DNA of 64,000 bases from Hahellaceae bacterium (GTDB lineage: Bacteria; Pseudomonadota; Gammaproteobacteria; Pseudomonadales; Oleiphilaceae). The notes under the pieces were generated by a model. The model was not told where the DNA came from. It worked only from the letters and a program-made list of their open reading frames with translations, and did no database searches. The stretch lies in NCBI GenBank assembly GCA_016716085.1, contig JADJWY010000026.1, forward strand, positions 186,001 through 250,000. Reading direction: 5' to 3'. Both the position numbers and the translations under genes were made by a program. Shown one piece after another: positions 42,446 to 52,757 of this stretch. Position 1 is the stretch's first letter. Every line of letters begins with the position of its first letter.

Positions 42446-45247
42446 ATGAAATTCAAAGCCGGACAGCGATGGGTCAGTCAGACCGAACCCCAACTTGGGC
42501 TGGGGGTCATCAGCCAGGTTTCAGGCCGACGGATCGAGATCCGATTTGAGGCCGCCGGGGAAGACCGCACTTACGCCGCCGACACAGCACCTCTCAGCCG
42601 GGTTCAATTTTCGGAAGATGATACCGTTGAACTGACGGATGGCTCCAAAGTCAGGCTGCACGGCGCCATGTTGCAAAATGACCTGATGTTTTACGCAGGT
42701 AAAGACAATCAGGGACAGGACCGGGTCTTTGCCGAAGTCGAGCTTTCAAGCGCAATTCAGCTGCACACGCCGGAGCAACGGCTGCTGGGCGGCTTGGTTG
42801 ACAAAATGAATGCCTATCGCCTCCGGGTACGCGCCTTACAGCACCGTGCGCGCATTCAGGGGTCGCCGGTCAAGGGGCTACTTGGCTCGCGCACCAGCCT
42901 GCTCCCACACCAGGTCTACATTGCCAATGAAGTCGCGAGCCGATTTGCGCCGCGCGTCCTTCTCGCAGACGAAGTCGGGTTAGGTAAAACGATTGAAGCC
43001 GGCATGATTTTGCACCAGCAGCTCCTGTGCGGTCTGGCATCGCGCGTACTGGTTGTCGTTCCTGAAAGCCTCGTTAACCAGTGGCTGATCGAAATGCTCA
43101 GACGGTTCAATCTGGCTTTTTCCATTTTCGACGCCTCCAGGCTCGAGAGCCTGCAGCATGAGGATGACAGAAACCCATTCGAGTCTGCACAATTGGTTAT
43201 CTGCCCACTCAAGCTGTTGACGGATTCAGCGTCTGCCGCAGAGCAGGCAGCCAGTGCTGGCTGGGACCTGATGGTCGTGGATGAAGCGCATCACCTGCAC
43301 TGGAGTGAAACGCAGGTCAGCCACGCTTATACCGTCATTGAAAATCTGGCACGGCACAGTCGGGGACTCCTGCTTCTGACGGCAACCCCGGAACAGGCCG
43401 GTATCGAAAGCCATTTTGCGCGCCTGCGATTGCTGGATCCGGCGCGCTTTGCCAGTCTGCCTCAGTTTATCGACGAAGAAGCCCGCTACCAGTCACTGGT
43501 CCCCGTCGTGACGGCATTGATGGGTTGCGAAGGCGAATTGACGGATGCGCTCCGGGCCGCATTGACGCCCTGGCTGGATACCGCAACGCTGGATGAGCAC
43601 TCACCCATGGATCTGGTTTACACCCTGCTGGATCGCTTTGGTACAGGACGGATCTTTTTCCGCAATACGCGGGCGTCAATTACCGGTTTCCCCGAGCGCC
43701 ACCTGAACCCCTGGCCCCTCGCCTGCCCGAACATTTACCAGGCGCTATCCGGTGCACAAGCCCTTCAGCCCGAAAGCAGCGTAGGCCCGGAACAGTGGCT
43801 AAGGGAAGATCCCCGCGTTGGCTGGCTGGAAACCCACCTGATAAGCCTGCGTCCCAAGAAGGTGCTGGTCATTTGTGCTCACGCCAAAACAGCCATCGCC
43901 CTTGAGGAGTATCTAGAGTTGCGTTGCGGCATTCGTGGTGCTGTATTCCATGAGGGTATGACGCTGCTGGAGCGAGACCGGGCGGCGGCCTATTTTGCAG
44001 ATACTGAACAAGGTGCGCAGGTGCTGATCTGCTCGGAAATAGGCAGTGAAGGCCGTAACTTCCAGTTTGCACACCACTTGGTGCTATTTGATCTTCCCCT
44101 CAATCCTGACCTGCTGGAACAACGTATCGGCCGCCTGGATCGCATCGGTCAGCTGTATCCGATTGAAATCCACGCGCCTTATTTGACGGGCACCGCGCAG
44201 GAGACGCTCTACCATTGGATTGCAGAAGGATTGAATAGCTTTACCCAAAGCTTTTCCGGCGGCTATGCCGTTCTTGAAAAGATGGAAGCACGCCTGCTTG
44301 CCCAACTGACGGAGAGAACGGAGGATTTCGTTGCGCTGTTGAAGGACACACGCGAAATGGCCGATGCGCTCAGAGCCTCTGCCGATGCCGGACGCGACCC
44401 CTTACTCGAACTCAACTCCTGCCGTACAGAAATCGCTAACGGTCTGATCGAACAGATTCAGGCAGCCGAAGAGAGTCTGGCGCTGAAGGACTTCATGGAA
44501 GATCTCTGTGAGCATTATGGTGTGCATCAGGAGGAGCATTCACTGCACGCCCTGATCCTGAAACCGACCGACCAAATGCTGACCGGCCACTTTCCCGGCC
44601 TGACGGATGAAGAAGGTATTACCGTCACCTTTAACCGAGAGCATGCGCTACGAAGGGAAGAAATGCACTTTCTGACCTGGGAGCACCCCATTGTCGATGA
44701 AGCGCTGGACATGCTGTTGAGCGGCGAAGTCGGCAACGCGACACTGGCGACCATCAAGCTCAACGGCCTGAAAAATGGCACCCTACTCCTTGAAGCGTAT
44801 TTTGCCATCAGTGTCGTTTCCCCCAATCGTAATCAATTGGGTGAGTATCTGCCCGCCACGCCGGTACGCGTGTTGACAGATGTCACTGGCAAAGCGTTGA
44901 CCAAACTGCTTTCAGGCGACCAGCTCGACACGCTCTGTTTGCCCGTCAAGCGCATGATGGTTCCGCAAATCATCAAGCATCTGGGTAAAGATCTGGAAGG
45001 TCTGATCCATCACGCTCGCCAACAGGCCAACCAGGAACTCCCGGCATTTAAGGCAACCGCACTGAGTCGAATGGAAAACGTGTTGGGCGCGGAAAAGAAC
45101 CGGCTTGAAGCACTGCAAAAAGTAAACCCGGCCGTCCGCGACGAGGAAATCCAATGGTTTGATACCTTGCGGCGATCTAACCAGGCACAGATAGAACAGG
45201 CTACGCTGGAACTTCAGGCACTGCGCCTGATCGTCGCCGTGGAGTAA
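42446..45247 (+). CDS. rapA: RNA polymerase-associated Swi2/Snf2 ATPase
   Basis: RapA recycles RNA polymerase by remodelling stalled post-termination complexes. The 933 residues have N-terminal Tudor-like domains (FKAGQRWVSQTEPQLGLG), the SWI2/SNF2 core with Walker A LLADEVGLGKTIEAG near 172 and VVDEAHHLHW near 278, the second RecA lobe ending in LEQRIGRLDRIGQ, and the specific C-terminal region. The ATG at 42446 has AGGAG six bases before it. Confidence 0.96.
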   Translation: MKFKAGQRWVSQTEPQLGLGVISQVSGRRIEIRFEAAGEDRTYAADTAPLSRVQFSEDDTVELTDGSKVRLHGAMLQNDLMFYAGKDNQGQDRVFAEVELSSAIQLHTPEQRLLGGLVDKMNAYRLRVRALQHRARIQGSPVKGLLGSRTSLLPHQVYIANEVASRFAPRVLLADEVGLGKTIEAGMILHQQLLCGLASRVLVVVPESLVNQWLIEMLRRFNLAFSIFDASRLESLQHEDDRNPFESAQLVICPLKLLTDSASAAEQAASAGWDLMVVDEAHHLHWSETQVSHAYTVIENLARHSRGLLLLTATPEQAGIESHFARLRLLDPARFASLPQFIDEEARYQSLVPVVTALMGCEGELTDALRAALTPWLDTATLDEHSPMDLVYTLLDRFGTGRIFFRNTRASITGFPERHLNPWPLACPNIYQALSGAQALQPESSVGPEQWLREDPRVGWLETHLISLRPKKVLVICAHAKTAIALEEYLELRCGIRGAVFHEGMTLLERDRAAAYFADTEQGAQVLICSEIGSEGRNFQFAHHLVLFDLPLNPDLLEQRIGRLDRIGQLYPIEIHAPYLTGTAQETLYHWIAEGLNSFTQSFSGGYAVLEKMEARLLAQLTERTEDFVALLKDTREMADALRASADAGRDPLLELNSCRTEIANGLIEQIQAAEESLALKDFMEDLCEHYGVHQEEHSLHALILKPTDQMLTGHFPGLTDEEGITVTFNREHALRREEMHFLTWEHPIVDEALDMLLSGEVGNATLATIKLNGLKNGTLLLEAYFAISVVSPNRNQLGEYLPATPVRVLTDVTGKALTKLLSGDQLDTLCLPVKRMMVPQIIKHLGKDLEGLIHHARQQANQELPAFKATALSRMENVLGAEKNRLEALQKVNPAVRDEEIQWFDTLRRSNQAQIEQATLELQALRLIVAVE

Positions 45248-45271
45248 CCACGGCAACACTCAGGCGCACGA

Positions 45272-45685
45272 CTAAGCGAAAGCGCCTTGCAGCGCAGAGA
45301 TCAATCGCACCTTACACGACTGAGCGGCTTCAGTGCTGTAGGGTTCGGCTCGCCCCTGCCCCCAGACGGGCGATGGCCAGCAGGCGTCCGTTTCAAAACG
45401 CACGATGTGATGAATGTGGAGCTGAGGCACCATATTGCCCAAGGCTGCCACATTGAGCTTATGCCCCTGATAAAGCGCCATGAGGGTTTTTCCCAGTACA
45501 ACCGACTCCCGCAGGAACTGCTGTTGGTCAACCGGCGTTAACTCGTAGAGCTCCCGCACCTGCTCACGGGCAGGTACGAGAATCAGCCATGGAAAGCGGC
45601 TGTCATTCATCAACAGCACTTTGCTTAGCGGCCAGTCCAGCAGCGGAATACAATCCGCTGCCAGTCTTGGGTGAAGCTCAAACAT
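45272..45685 (-). CDS. HIT-family nucleotide-binding protein
   Basis: The 137-residue protein has a histidine-triad-like motif PQLHIHHIVRF where the first His of the triad is Gln. The rest of the fold (FPWLILVPAREQVRELYEL, NVAALGNMVPQ) is normal, and the nucleophile-type central His is kept. Substrate unknown. It starts two bases after the ugd stop, in the same operon. Confidence 0.85.
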   Translation of the reverse strand: MFELHPRLAADCIPLLDWPLSKVLLMNDSRFPWLILVPAREQVRELYELTPVDQQQFLRESVVLGKTLMALYQGHKLNVAALGNMVPQLHIHHIVRFETDACWPSPVWGQGRAEPYSTEAAQSCKVRLISALQGAFA

Positions 45686-45687
45686 GC

Positions 45688-47031
45688 TTAGGAAAAGCTC
45701 TTCACGCTGTCGCCTCGACCAATCGCGTAGTAAGCAAAACCTTTTCGTTTCATACGCTCAGGGTCATAGAGGTTACGGCCATCGAAAATAGCCGGCGACT
45801 TGATGGCTGCTTTAATACCGTCGAAATCCGGGGAGCGGAATTCCTTCCACTCTGTACAGATAATCAGCGCATCCGCACCTTTGAGGGCTTGCTCTTTGGT
45901 TCCACTCAGCACCAGGGGCTCGTCCTGGTTATAAATACGCTGGGTCTCTTCCATCGCTTCCGGATCGAAAGCCTGCACCTTGGCACCCGCAGCCCAAAGC
46001 GATTCCATCAACACCCGGCTGCTGGCTTCACGCATATCATCGGTATTGGGCTTAAAGGACAGCCCCCACAGCGCAAAGGTCTTGCCTTTCAGATCACCAT
46101 TAAAGTAAGCCGATACCTTGTCGAAGAGTACGCTTTTCTGACGCTTGTTAACCGTTTCAACGGCTTCCAGCAAGGCCGGTGCATACTTGACGCTTTGCGC
46201 CGTTTTCACCAATGCCTGAACATCTTTCGGGAAACATGAACCGCCGTAACCGCAGCCCGGATAAATAAAGTGATATCCGATACGAGGGTCTGAACCAATT
46301 CCGCGACGTACGTTTTCGATGTCTGCACCCAGCAACTCGGCCAGGTTGGCAATTTCATTCATAAAACTGATTTTGGTCGCCAGCATCGCGTTAGCGGCAT
46401 ATTTGGTCAGTTCGGCCGAACGAATATCCATGATCACCATACGGTCGTGGTTACGATTGAAAGGCTCGTAACACTCATGCAGCAAATCAATGGCGCGGGC
46501 ATCTTCGGCGCCGATTACGATACGGTCCGGCTTCATGAAGTCTTTAACCGCATCTCCTTCTTTCAGGAATTCCGGGTTAGAAACGACTTCAAAGGGAATG
46601 TCCACGCCACGCGCCTTCAGTTCGTCTGCCAGTGCCGCACGCACCTTGTCGCCCGTACCTACCGGTACAGTCGACTTATCCACAATGACCCGATAGTCGT
46701 TCATGTATTTGCCCACGGTGCGAGCCACCGCCAGCACATACTGAAGATCCGCTGAACCATCTTCGTCCGGCGGCGTTCCCACCGCGATAAATTGCAATTC
46801 ACCAAACTCAACACCTTCTTTAGCGTCTGTGGTGAAATTCAGTCGGCCGGCTTCGTGATTGTGCTTCACGATGGGCTCCAGGCCTGGTTCATAAATCGGA
46901 ATGATGCCATTTTTCAGGTTATCAACCTTACGCTGATCAATGTCTACACACAGTACATTGTGCCCCACATCAGACAGACAGGCGCCCGTAACCAGACCCA
47001 CATACCCTGTGCCAAAAATGGTGATTTTCAT
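45688..47031 (-). CDS. ugd: UDP-glucose 6-dehydrogenase
   Basis: Ugd oxidises UDP-glucose to UDP-glucuronate with two NAD. The 447-residue protein has an N-terminal GTGYVGLVTG dinucleotide loop, the catalytic Cys in CGYGGSCFPKDVQ, and C-terminal NTDDMREASS and ALIICTEWKEF segments. UDP-glucuronate can feed the epimerase at 19148-20155. Confidence 0.96.
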   Translation of the reverse strand: MKITIFGTGYVGLVTGACLSDVGHNVLCVDIDQRKVDNLKNGIIPIYEPGLEPIVKHNHEAGRLNFTTDAKEGVEFGELQFIAVGTPPDEDGSADLQYVLAVARTVGKYMNDYRVIVDKSTVPVGTGDKVRAALADELKARGVDIPFEVVSNPEFLKEGDAVKDFMKPDRIVIGAEDARAIDLLHECYEPFNRNHDRMVIMDIRSAELTKYAANAMLATKISFMNEIANLAELLGADIENVRRGIGSDPRIGYHFIYPGCGYGGSCFPKDVQALVKTAQSVKYAPALLEAVETVNKRQKSVLFDKVSAYFNGDLKGKTFALWGLSFKPNTDDMREASSRVLMESLWAAGAKVQAFDPEAMEETQRIYNQDEPLVLSGTKEQALKGADALIICTEWKEFRSPDFDGIKAAIKSPAIFDGRNLYDPERMKRKGFAYYAIGRGDSVKSFS

Positions 47032-47062
47032 AGTGCTTGCTTCTCTCTGCTAACTGAATTCA

Positions 47063-48049
47063 TTAAACGGATTTACGGCGCTGCCACTCGGCTTCCCAGT
47101 CGAGTGCGGATTTGACGATCGTGTCCAGGTTGTCATACTGAGGCGTCCAGCCCAGCGTTGTGCGAATACGTTCGTTACGTGCGGTCAAGGCATCCGGATC
47201 GCCGTCACGACGAACCGTTTCTTCTACCGGGAAATCTTTACCGGACAGTCGCTTGACAGTTTCAATCACTTCCTTCACGGTAAAGCCACGGCCATAGCCG
47301 CAGTTAAAAATGTTGGAGCCTCCGCCCTTTTTCATGTGATCCAATGCGGCAATGTGGGCACTGGCCAGATCATCAACATGGATGTAGTCGCGAATACAGG
47401 TGCCATCGCGCGTTGCATAGTCGGTTCCAAAGACTTTCATGCCGGAACGAATACCCTGCACACATTCGCAGGCCACCTTGATCAGATGCGTGGCTTCAGG
47501 GGTTGCCTGCCCAATCCGACTCTTCAAATCCGCGCCAGCCACATTGAAATAACGCAAAATCGTGTAGTTCAACCCCGTCGCAAAGGCCAGATCCTGAATC
47601 ATCCGCTCACTCATCATTTTGGAGGCGCCATAGGGATTGATCGGATTTAAAGGGGTGTCTTCTGCGATTTCCTTGACGTCGGGCATACCATAGACCGCCG
47701 CCGTCGAGGAAAAGACCAGGTAGGGGATCTTGTGCTTCTGAATCATGGTCAGCAGGTTCAGCGTATTCCGGGTGTTGTTACCGTAGTACTTAAGCGGGTT
47801 ACTGACCGACTCGGGCACAACAATATTCGCCGCAAAATGCAGCACCGCTTCAAAATTTTCTTTGCTGAAAACACGATCAATAAAATCGACATCGGCCAGA
47901 TCGCCTTTTTCCAGGCGTCCGTAGGTGATGGCCCACTCATGGCCAGTGGAAAGGTTGTCGATCACCACGATATCGTGGCCTGCCTCCCCCAACTGACGCA
48001 CAACATGGCTGCCAATGTAACCCGCACCGCCTGTCACCAATACTTTCAT
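47063..48049 (-). CDS. galE: UDP-glucose 4-epimerase
   Basis: GalE interconverts UDP-glucose and UDP-galactose (and possibly the N-acetyl forms). The 328-residue SDR has GGAGYIGSHV, the Ser of SSTAAVYG and YGASK. The ATG at 48049 has AAGGA seven bases upstream. It is 31 bases ahead of ugd. Confidence 0.95.
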   Translation of the reverse strand: MKVLVTGGAGYIGSHVVRQLGEAGHDIVVIDNLSTGHEWAITYGRLEKGDLADVDFIDRVFSKENFEAVLHFAANIVVPESVSNPLKYYGNNTRNTLNLLTMIQKHKIPYLVFSSTAAVYGMPDVKEIAEDTPLNPINPYGASKMMSERMIQDLAFATGLNYTILRYFNVAGADLKSRIGQATPEATHLIKVACECVQGIRSGMKVFGTDYATRDGTCIRDYIHVDDLASAHIAALDHMKKGGGSNIFNCGYGRGFTVKEVIETVKRLSGKDFPVEETVRRDGDPDALTARNERIRTTLGWTPQYDNLDTIVKSALDWEAEWQRRKSV

Positions 48050-48093
48050 TTTGTCATCCTTTTGCACACTGCATTAACCTCGCCCTGACCGGG

Positions 48094-48633
48094 TCAGTCT
48101 TCACTGTCACGATCCCTTACAGCCCCCAAAGCCGCTCTCTCCCGACGCCTGGAGGCCCGCCTTTCCCTGAAAAAATCTGAAACAACCTGCCCACACTCGC
48201 TGGCCAGCACACCACCCTGCCAGTCCACCTGCCAATTGAAGGTATGATTATCAAACAGGCGTGCGCAGCTACAGACAGCCCCCGCTTTCGGCTCTGTTGC
48301 ACCAAATACAACCCGGGACACCCGCGCGTGCACGATCGCGCCGACACACATGACGCAGGGCTCCAGCGTCACATAAAGTGTAGACCCTGGCAATCGATAA
48401 TTCCCGACATTTTCGGCGGCCGAACGCAGTGCCATCACTTCCGCATGAGCGGTGGGGTCATGGGATGAGATGGAGCAGTTGAAACCAGAAGCAAGCACGT
48501 GACCGTCACGAACCACAATGGCGCCCACGGGAACTTCGCCCGCCTCGGCAGCACGCGCTGCACACTGCAGGGCAAGGTGCATCCAACGCTCATCGTCGGT
48601 CACACCCAGAGGGGATATGGAGCTTTCGCTCAC
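48094..48633 (-). CDS. tadA: tRNA adenosine(34) deaminase
   Basis: TadA makes inosine at the wobble position of tRNA-Arg(ACG). The 179 residues have the cytidine-deaminase zinc site: HAEVMALRSA with catalytic Glu, and PCVMCVGAI. The GTG start has AAGGA eight bases upstream. It follows the DUF4910 gene by 24 bases. Confidence 0.96.
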   Translation of the reverse strand: MSESSISPLGVTDDERWMHLALQCAARAAEAGEVPVGAIVVRDGHVLASGFNCSISSHDPTAHAEVMALRSAAENVGNYRLPGSTLYVTLEPCVMCVGAIVHARVSRVVFGATEPKAGAVCSCARLFDNHTFNWQVDWQGGVLASECGQVVSDFFRERRASRRRERAALGAVRDRDSED

Positions 48634-48657
48634 GGGGACATCCTTGTTTCAATCAAA

Positions 48658-49995
48658 TCACTGGCGCACATCCGGCGAATTGTGCGATAAATTTTCGCTG
48701 CGCACAATGGCGGACGATGTCAGGGCCGCGATCAAGCCATGTTGCTTGAGCGTTGTTGTCAACGGATACAGATCCCAGCAAGGGATGCCGAGTGCTTCGG
48801 CGATGTCGAGGAGGGAATGCGCGCCATCGCAGTAGCTGATCAGGTCCATCATCAATCGAACCTGCCGGTCGCCGTTTTTAGTAGAGAGTGTTGGGTACAG
48901 GCCCCGCTTGCCCATCTGCGGCTCACACAGCACCTGCACCTGCAGCCTCTCATTGTTTTCCAATAATTCCAGCGCGCGTTGCAACGCACGGTAACCGCCC
49001 TCCAGCCCAGCAGGGGTCACGACATCGCTCAGGTTATCGAGGGAGGTGTGATACTCAGGGTAGCGGCCGAACTTGCTGCGCATGATCGACGCGATGGGCA
49101 GATCAATTCCCGGTGCACAGTACTGGCGCTCATCACTCCCCCGATCTCTCCAGCCATAGCGGATATAACCGGGGTCCGTCCATTTCAGGACATGCTGCGC
49201 CACCTGGTCACTCAGCGTATTTCCCTTACGGGAGGGAAGATAGGAATAGGCCCGCTCGTCCCCCACGCAACTCACATTGAAACCCGCGATGACGTTCGCC
49301 TTCATCTCCTGAAAATGTTGGCCCAGGTAGGTAATGGAGCCAATCGTTTCCGGAATAAAAATGATGCGGTAGGTATAGCGTCGTGTTGCCAGCGAGAACA
49401 GCCATTTCGCAAGATAGGTCACAACGGTTGGCCCGGACAGCTCATTATTGGCCATCGACGGGTGACAGACGTAGGTCGACAGAAAGACTTCCTGTTCGCT
49501 TTCGCCCTTCAGGATGAGCTCACCGTAATTCAGCACACCGTCAAAAAGTTCGGACTCGATCACCACTTCATAGTCGCCTGGCGGGAGCTGTTCACGCTGA
49601 CGATGGCTCAGGCAAAACCCCCAACGCGCCTTGTAGTAGGAGGTAATGTACGGAATGGCGTCGGGTTGGTCTGGCAGGGAATACAGGTGGGGCTGCAATT
49701 CATCCAGTGACAGACGGCCACGAAACGGAATGCTGTAACCCAGCAGGTGCAGGTTGTTAAGTGCAAAGTCACAGATCCTCTCACCCTGCGGCGTCACCAC
49801 ATAAGCTGCTTTGACATGCCACTCCTGCGGCACAGTCCAGTCAAACACCTGCGTCCCGCTTGGAACCTCGCGAAGGGTCAGATCGGGTAAGTGGGACCGA
49901 ATAGCCCGCAAGGTCTGGCGAACCCCTTCCCCTGTCAGGCTTCGATTATAAGCCCACAGCTGCCGGGCGAAGCGATGGATATCTTCACCAATCAT
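48658..49995 (-). CDS. DUF4910 / M28-like aminopeptidase-type protein
   Basis: The 445-residue protein belongs to the DUF4910/DUF2172 family with a zinc-peptidase fold. Likely metal or catalytic residues are in VCHPSMANNELSGPT, IFIPETIGSI, DRGSDERQYCAPG and EYHTSLDNL. The C-terminal 80 residues form a winged helix (MMDLISYCDGAHSLLDIAEA). Members sit in surface-polysaccharide clusters and their reaction is unknown. Its ATG overlaps the AAC(3) stop in ATGA. Confidence 0.85.
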   Translation of the reverse strand: MIGEDIHRFARQLWAYNRSLTGEGVRQTLRAIRSHLPDLTLREVPSGTQVFDWTVPQEWHVKAAYVVTPQGERICDFALNNLHLLGYSIPFRGRLSLDELQPHLYSLPDQPDAIPYITSYYKARWGFCLSHRQREQLPPGDYEVVIESELFDGVLNYGELILKGESEQEVFLSTYVCHPSMANNELSGPTVVTYLAKWLFSLATRRYTYRIIFIPETIGSITYLGQHFQEMKANVIAGFNVSCVGDERAYSYLPSRKGNTLSDQVAQHVLKWTDPGYIRYGWRDRGSDERQYCAPGIDLPIASIMRSKFGRYPEYHTSLDNLSDVVTPAGLEGGYRALQRALELLENNERLQVQVLCEPQMGKRGLYPTLSTKNGDRQVRLMMDLISYCDGAHSLLDIAEALGIPCWDLYPLTTTLKQHGLIAALTSSAIVRSENLSHNSPDVRQ

Positions 49996-50780
49996 TTTGC
50001 TGCCTCCTGAATGTCGTAGAGATAGCCTCGGGCACGGCCTTCAGCAATCAGTGCAGTGACAAAATCAAACAGGTGATTGGCGTCAACCACCCGCAAGCCC
50101 GTATTAACCTGGGGTTTGTCCCCATCGTAGAGGCCCTTTTGCCAGAGCAGCTCCCCCAAAGGATTCAGGGTGGTGACGACCCCCTTTTCCAAATCCCGCA
50201 CGTAAATGGCATACGACGCCCGTCGCCATGCGCCATCCTTGCCCCTGTAGTCGCCAGTAAATTGTTTCAGATAGCGGTAGGGCACCTGATTCATTTCTTC
50301 AACATGGTGATAAAACGTCATACTCCCCTGCTCCTCGATGTCCAGCACGGCAATCTTACCGTTCAAGGCCCTCAATAGCGCAAAGGGTGAGTCGGGGCCG
50401 TAGCCACTGACGTTGTTGACCCGGGTAAAACCGCTTGCCTGCTTGCCCATCACGCCAAATGAGTAAATCGGATGACCGGTTCTGACCGTTTCGGGGCGCA
50501 ACCGTGCAGCCTCGGTTAATGCGCCCATATGAGAGGGTGTCCGGCTGATATCAAAGGGGGTCCCGGTGGTAAAATCGAAATTGAACAACGGCAGTAGAAG
50601 GGTGCCCTCCGCGCCGATGGCGGCACGAAAACTATCGAGAACGTCGTCTACCGATGGCTTGAAGCCCTGCCGCCTTAACAGTCCCAGGGTGCGCAGACAA
50701 TTTGAGTGCAGGAGCACCGTATCACCGGGCCTCAGGCCGCAGGATTGCCAGCGTTCTGACAGGAATTCAATCGCGGTCAT
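49992..50780 (-). CDS. AAC(3)-family N-acyltransferase
   Basis: The 262-residue protein has the aminoglycoside 3-N-acetyltransferase fold: LRPGDTVLLHSNCLRTLG, GAEGTLLLPLFNFD, and an active-site His region SMTFYHHVEE. In glycan clusters such proteins acylate amino sugars rather than antibiotics. The ATG at 50780 overlaps the ligase 3' end and has no strong ribosome site, so coupling is likely. Confidence 0.85.
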   Translation of the reverse strand: MTAIEFLSERWQSCGLRPGDTVLLHSNCLRTLGLLRRQGFKPSVDDVLDSFRAAIGAEGTLLLPLFNFDFTTGTPFDISRTPSHMGALTEAARLRPETVRTGHPIYSFGVMGKQASGFTRVNNVSGYGPDSPFALLRALNGKIAVLDIEEQGSMTFYHHVEEMNQVPYRYLKQFTGDYRGKDGAWRRASYAIYVRDLEKGVVTTLNPLGELLWQKGLYDGDKPQVNTGLRVVDANHLFDFVTALIAEGRARGYLYDIQEAAK

Positions 50781-50784
50781 ACCG

Positions 50785-52080
50785 CTACAACCGCTTGAAA
50801 CGATGACCGACGGCAATCGCACCGATCTTCAGACGTCGGGGCACCATGTGAGCGGGGAGCGTCGCATTGAGATAGTCTTTCAACGGTTGGGGCTCCAGCG
50901 GCTGCCCCCCCTTGGGTTCTACGGTTAATTCGACATGCTGCCCCGTAATCGGGTTGGATTTCCCCTCGGCCCTGGCCAAGGCAACGCCATCATATGCCAG
51001 GGCAACCCGCTCCACCTCGGAGGCCATGAACTTCAAGCCTCCCACGTTGATCAGGTCACTGCTTCGTCCGGTCACTTTGTAGAAGCCATTTCGGGTGACG
51101 ACCTGATCCTTTGTGTTGTACCAACCGTCATTATCAAAGGGGTTGGGAGCGTTCAGATAACCCAGCATGCGCGTCTCGGAATAGATCTCCAGTACCCCGT
51201 CAACCACACGGGTCTTCACACCCTCACCGCCGATTTGCATAAACAAACTATTTCGCGCCTCACTTTTAACCCGGACGATACCCAACTCTGACATTCCAAA
51301 GGTTTGCCGGAAATCAACTTCGGGCAGCGCCGCACAGAGCGCGTCCAGAGTGGGCTGATCCATCCGTTCCGTGCCATAGGTGATGATTTTCAGGCTGGCA
51401 GGCACGTGCGCAGGAATCAGACCACTCATCAGCATCATGCGCAGAAAGGTGGGTGTCGTCGGAAGCACTTCAACCGCGTGACGGACACACGCCTCCAGAA
51501 TGCTTTCGACCGTGCGGGTCTTGAGCGCGATCACCGTTCCGGTATTGAACAGCGTATGCAAAAGGGTATTCAGCCCTCCGATATGATCAAACAATAGGAA
51601 ATTGAGCGTTTTTAGCGCAGGACGCGGTGTCTCAAAGCGCTTTAGAAACACGCTCAGGTCATGCAGGATAGCCTTCGGCTGCCCTGTCGTCCCCGACGAA
51701 AAAAGGACCAAACCGGCACGTTGCTGCACTCTCAGCTGCTGGATCAGGGGATGAGAGTGCTCATGCGCGATACGCCTGACCGAAGCCCCTTCGATGACCA
51801 CATCAACCTGTGCAGCGGTAAAGAATTGCGGGTGTTGTGTGCGGGTGTCTGCGGTCAGGGGAACCACGATCGCCTGCCGATCGATCAGGTGTAACAAGGT
51901 CGCAATTGCGAGCGGTTCAAAATCACCAATGAGCGCCACGACATCGCCGGCTTGCACTTCGTCGAGTACGCCCAATTCAGCAGACTGAAGATCAGAAAAT
52001 GCCACGGCCTGATTTTCATGGATCAGGAAAGGATGACTTACCCCATGCCATCGTTTCGTCAGCGCTTCAACCAGCCCCAT
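50785..52080 (-). CDS. AMP-forming acyl ligase (ANL superfamily)
   Basis: The 431-residue protein is a compact adenylating enzyme: LVLFSSGTTGQPKAILHD (P-loop-like A3), TFGMSELG (A5), GWYNTKDQVVTRNGFYKVTGR (A7/A8), though the final catalytic lysine region is divergent (LNATLPAHMVPRR). It would load a carboxylic acid on the carrier protein of the same operon (inference). Its start overlaps the SDR stop. Confidence 0.88.
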   Translation of the reverse strand: MGLVEALTKRWHGVSHPFLIHENQAVAFSDLQSAELGVLDEVQAGDVVALIGDFEPLAIATLLHLIDRQAIVVPLTADTRTQHPQFFTAAQVDVVIEGASVRRIAHEHSHPLIQQLRVQQRAGLVLFSSGTTGQPKAILHDLSVFLKRFETPRPALKTLNFLLFDHIGGLNTLLHTLFNTGTVIALKTRTVESILEACVRHAVEVLPTTPTFLRMMLMSGLIPAHVPASLKIITYGTERMDQPTLDALCAALPEVDFRQTFGMSELGIVRVKSEARNSLFMQIGGEGVKTRVVDGVLEIYSETRMLGYLNAPNPFDNDGWYNTKDQVVTRNGFYKVTGRSSDLINVGGLKFMASEVERVALAYDGVALARAEGKSNPITGQHVELTVEPKGGQPLEPQPLKDYLNATLPAHMVPRRLKIGAIAVGHRFKRL

Positions 52081-52757
52081 TATACGCCGCCCACGTGCAG
52101 AATCTGACCGCTAAGAGAATCCGCCCTGGCATCCAGCAGAAGCTCCACCAGATCGCAGACATCGCCCGCCTGAAATGCTTTTGGAATCACCTGCTGCGCG
52201 GTAATTTTTTCAATCTGCGCATCAGAAATGCCGCGCAGCAGATCGGTCCGGATCGGTCCCGGCGCAATGCAGTTCACACGCACATTAAAGTCAGCCATTT
52301 CTCGTGCAAAGCTACGGGAGAAGGCTTCAACGCCTGCTTTGGAGGCCGCGTAAACCGATTCGCCTTTGAGCGCCAGGGCAACCGCAACGGTAGAGAAGTT
52401 AATGATGGCCCCGTTTTTTTTTCGCATCATGAGCGGGGCAAACTGCTGACAGCAATAAATTGTGCCCATCAAATTGGTCTGGATAAGCCTCTCAACGGTT
52501 GCAGCGTCCGTCATCACTGCCAGATTCATAGATGCGATGCCCGCTGCGTTGATCAGTGCCGTCACCTCTTCGCCAAATCCTTTAACCTGTCGAGCGGCGC
52601 TTTTTACTGAGGCAAATTCGCCGACATCGCAGGCCACTGCGTCGAACGCCAGCCCTTCAATCGAACGGGCCAAACCGACGATGCGCTCCCCTTTTGCAGC
52701 GAGACGATGACAGATCGCATTGCCTAAGCCGCGACTGGCACCCGTCACCACAATCAT
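52080..52757 (-). CDS. SDR-family reductase (FabG-like)
   Basis: The 225-residue protein has a TGASRGLGNAI NAD(P)-binding loop, NAAG, catalytic Ser, and YAASK. It resembles 3-oxoacyl-ACP reductase, so it may reduce a 3-oxoacyl chain on the carrier protein. It overlaps the ACP gene stop in ATGA. Confidence 0.88.
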   Translation of the reverse strand: MIVVTGASRGLGNAICHRLAAKGERIVGLARSIEGLAFDAVACDVGEFASVKSAARQVKGFGEEVTALINAAGIASMNLAVMTDAATVERLIQTNLMGTIYCCQQFAPLMMRKKNGAIINFSTVAVALALKGESVYAASKAGVEAFSRSFAREMADFNVRVNCIAPGPIRTDLLRGISDAQIEKITAQQVIPKAFQAGDVCDLVELLLDARADSLSGQILHVGGV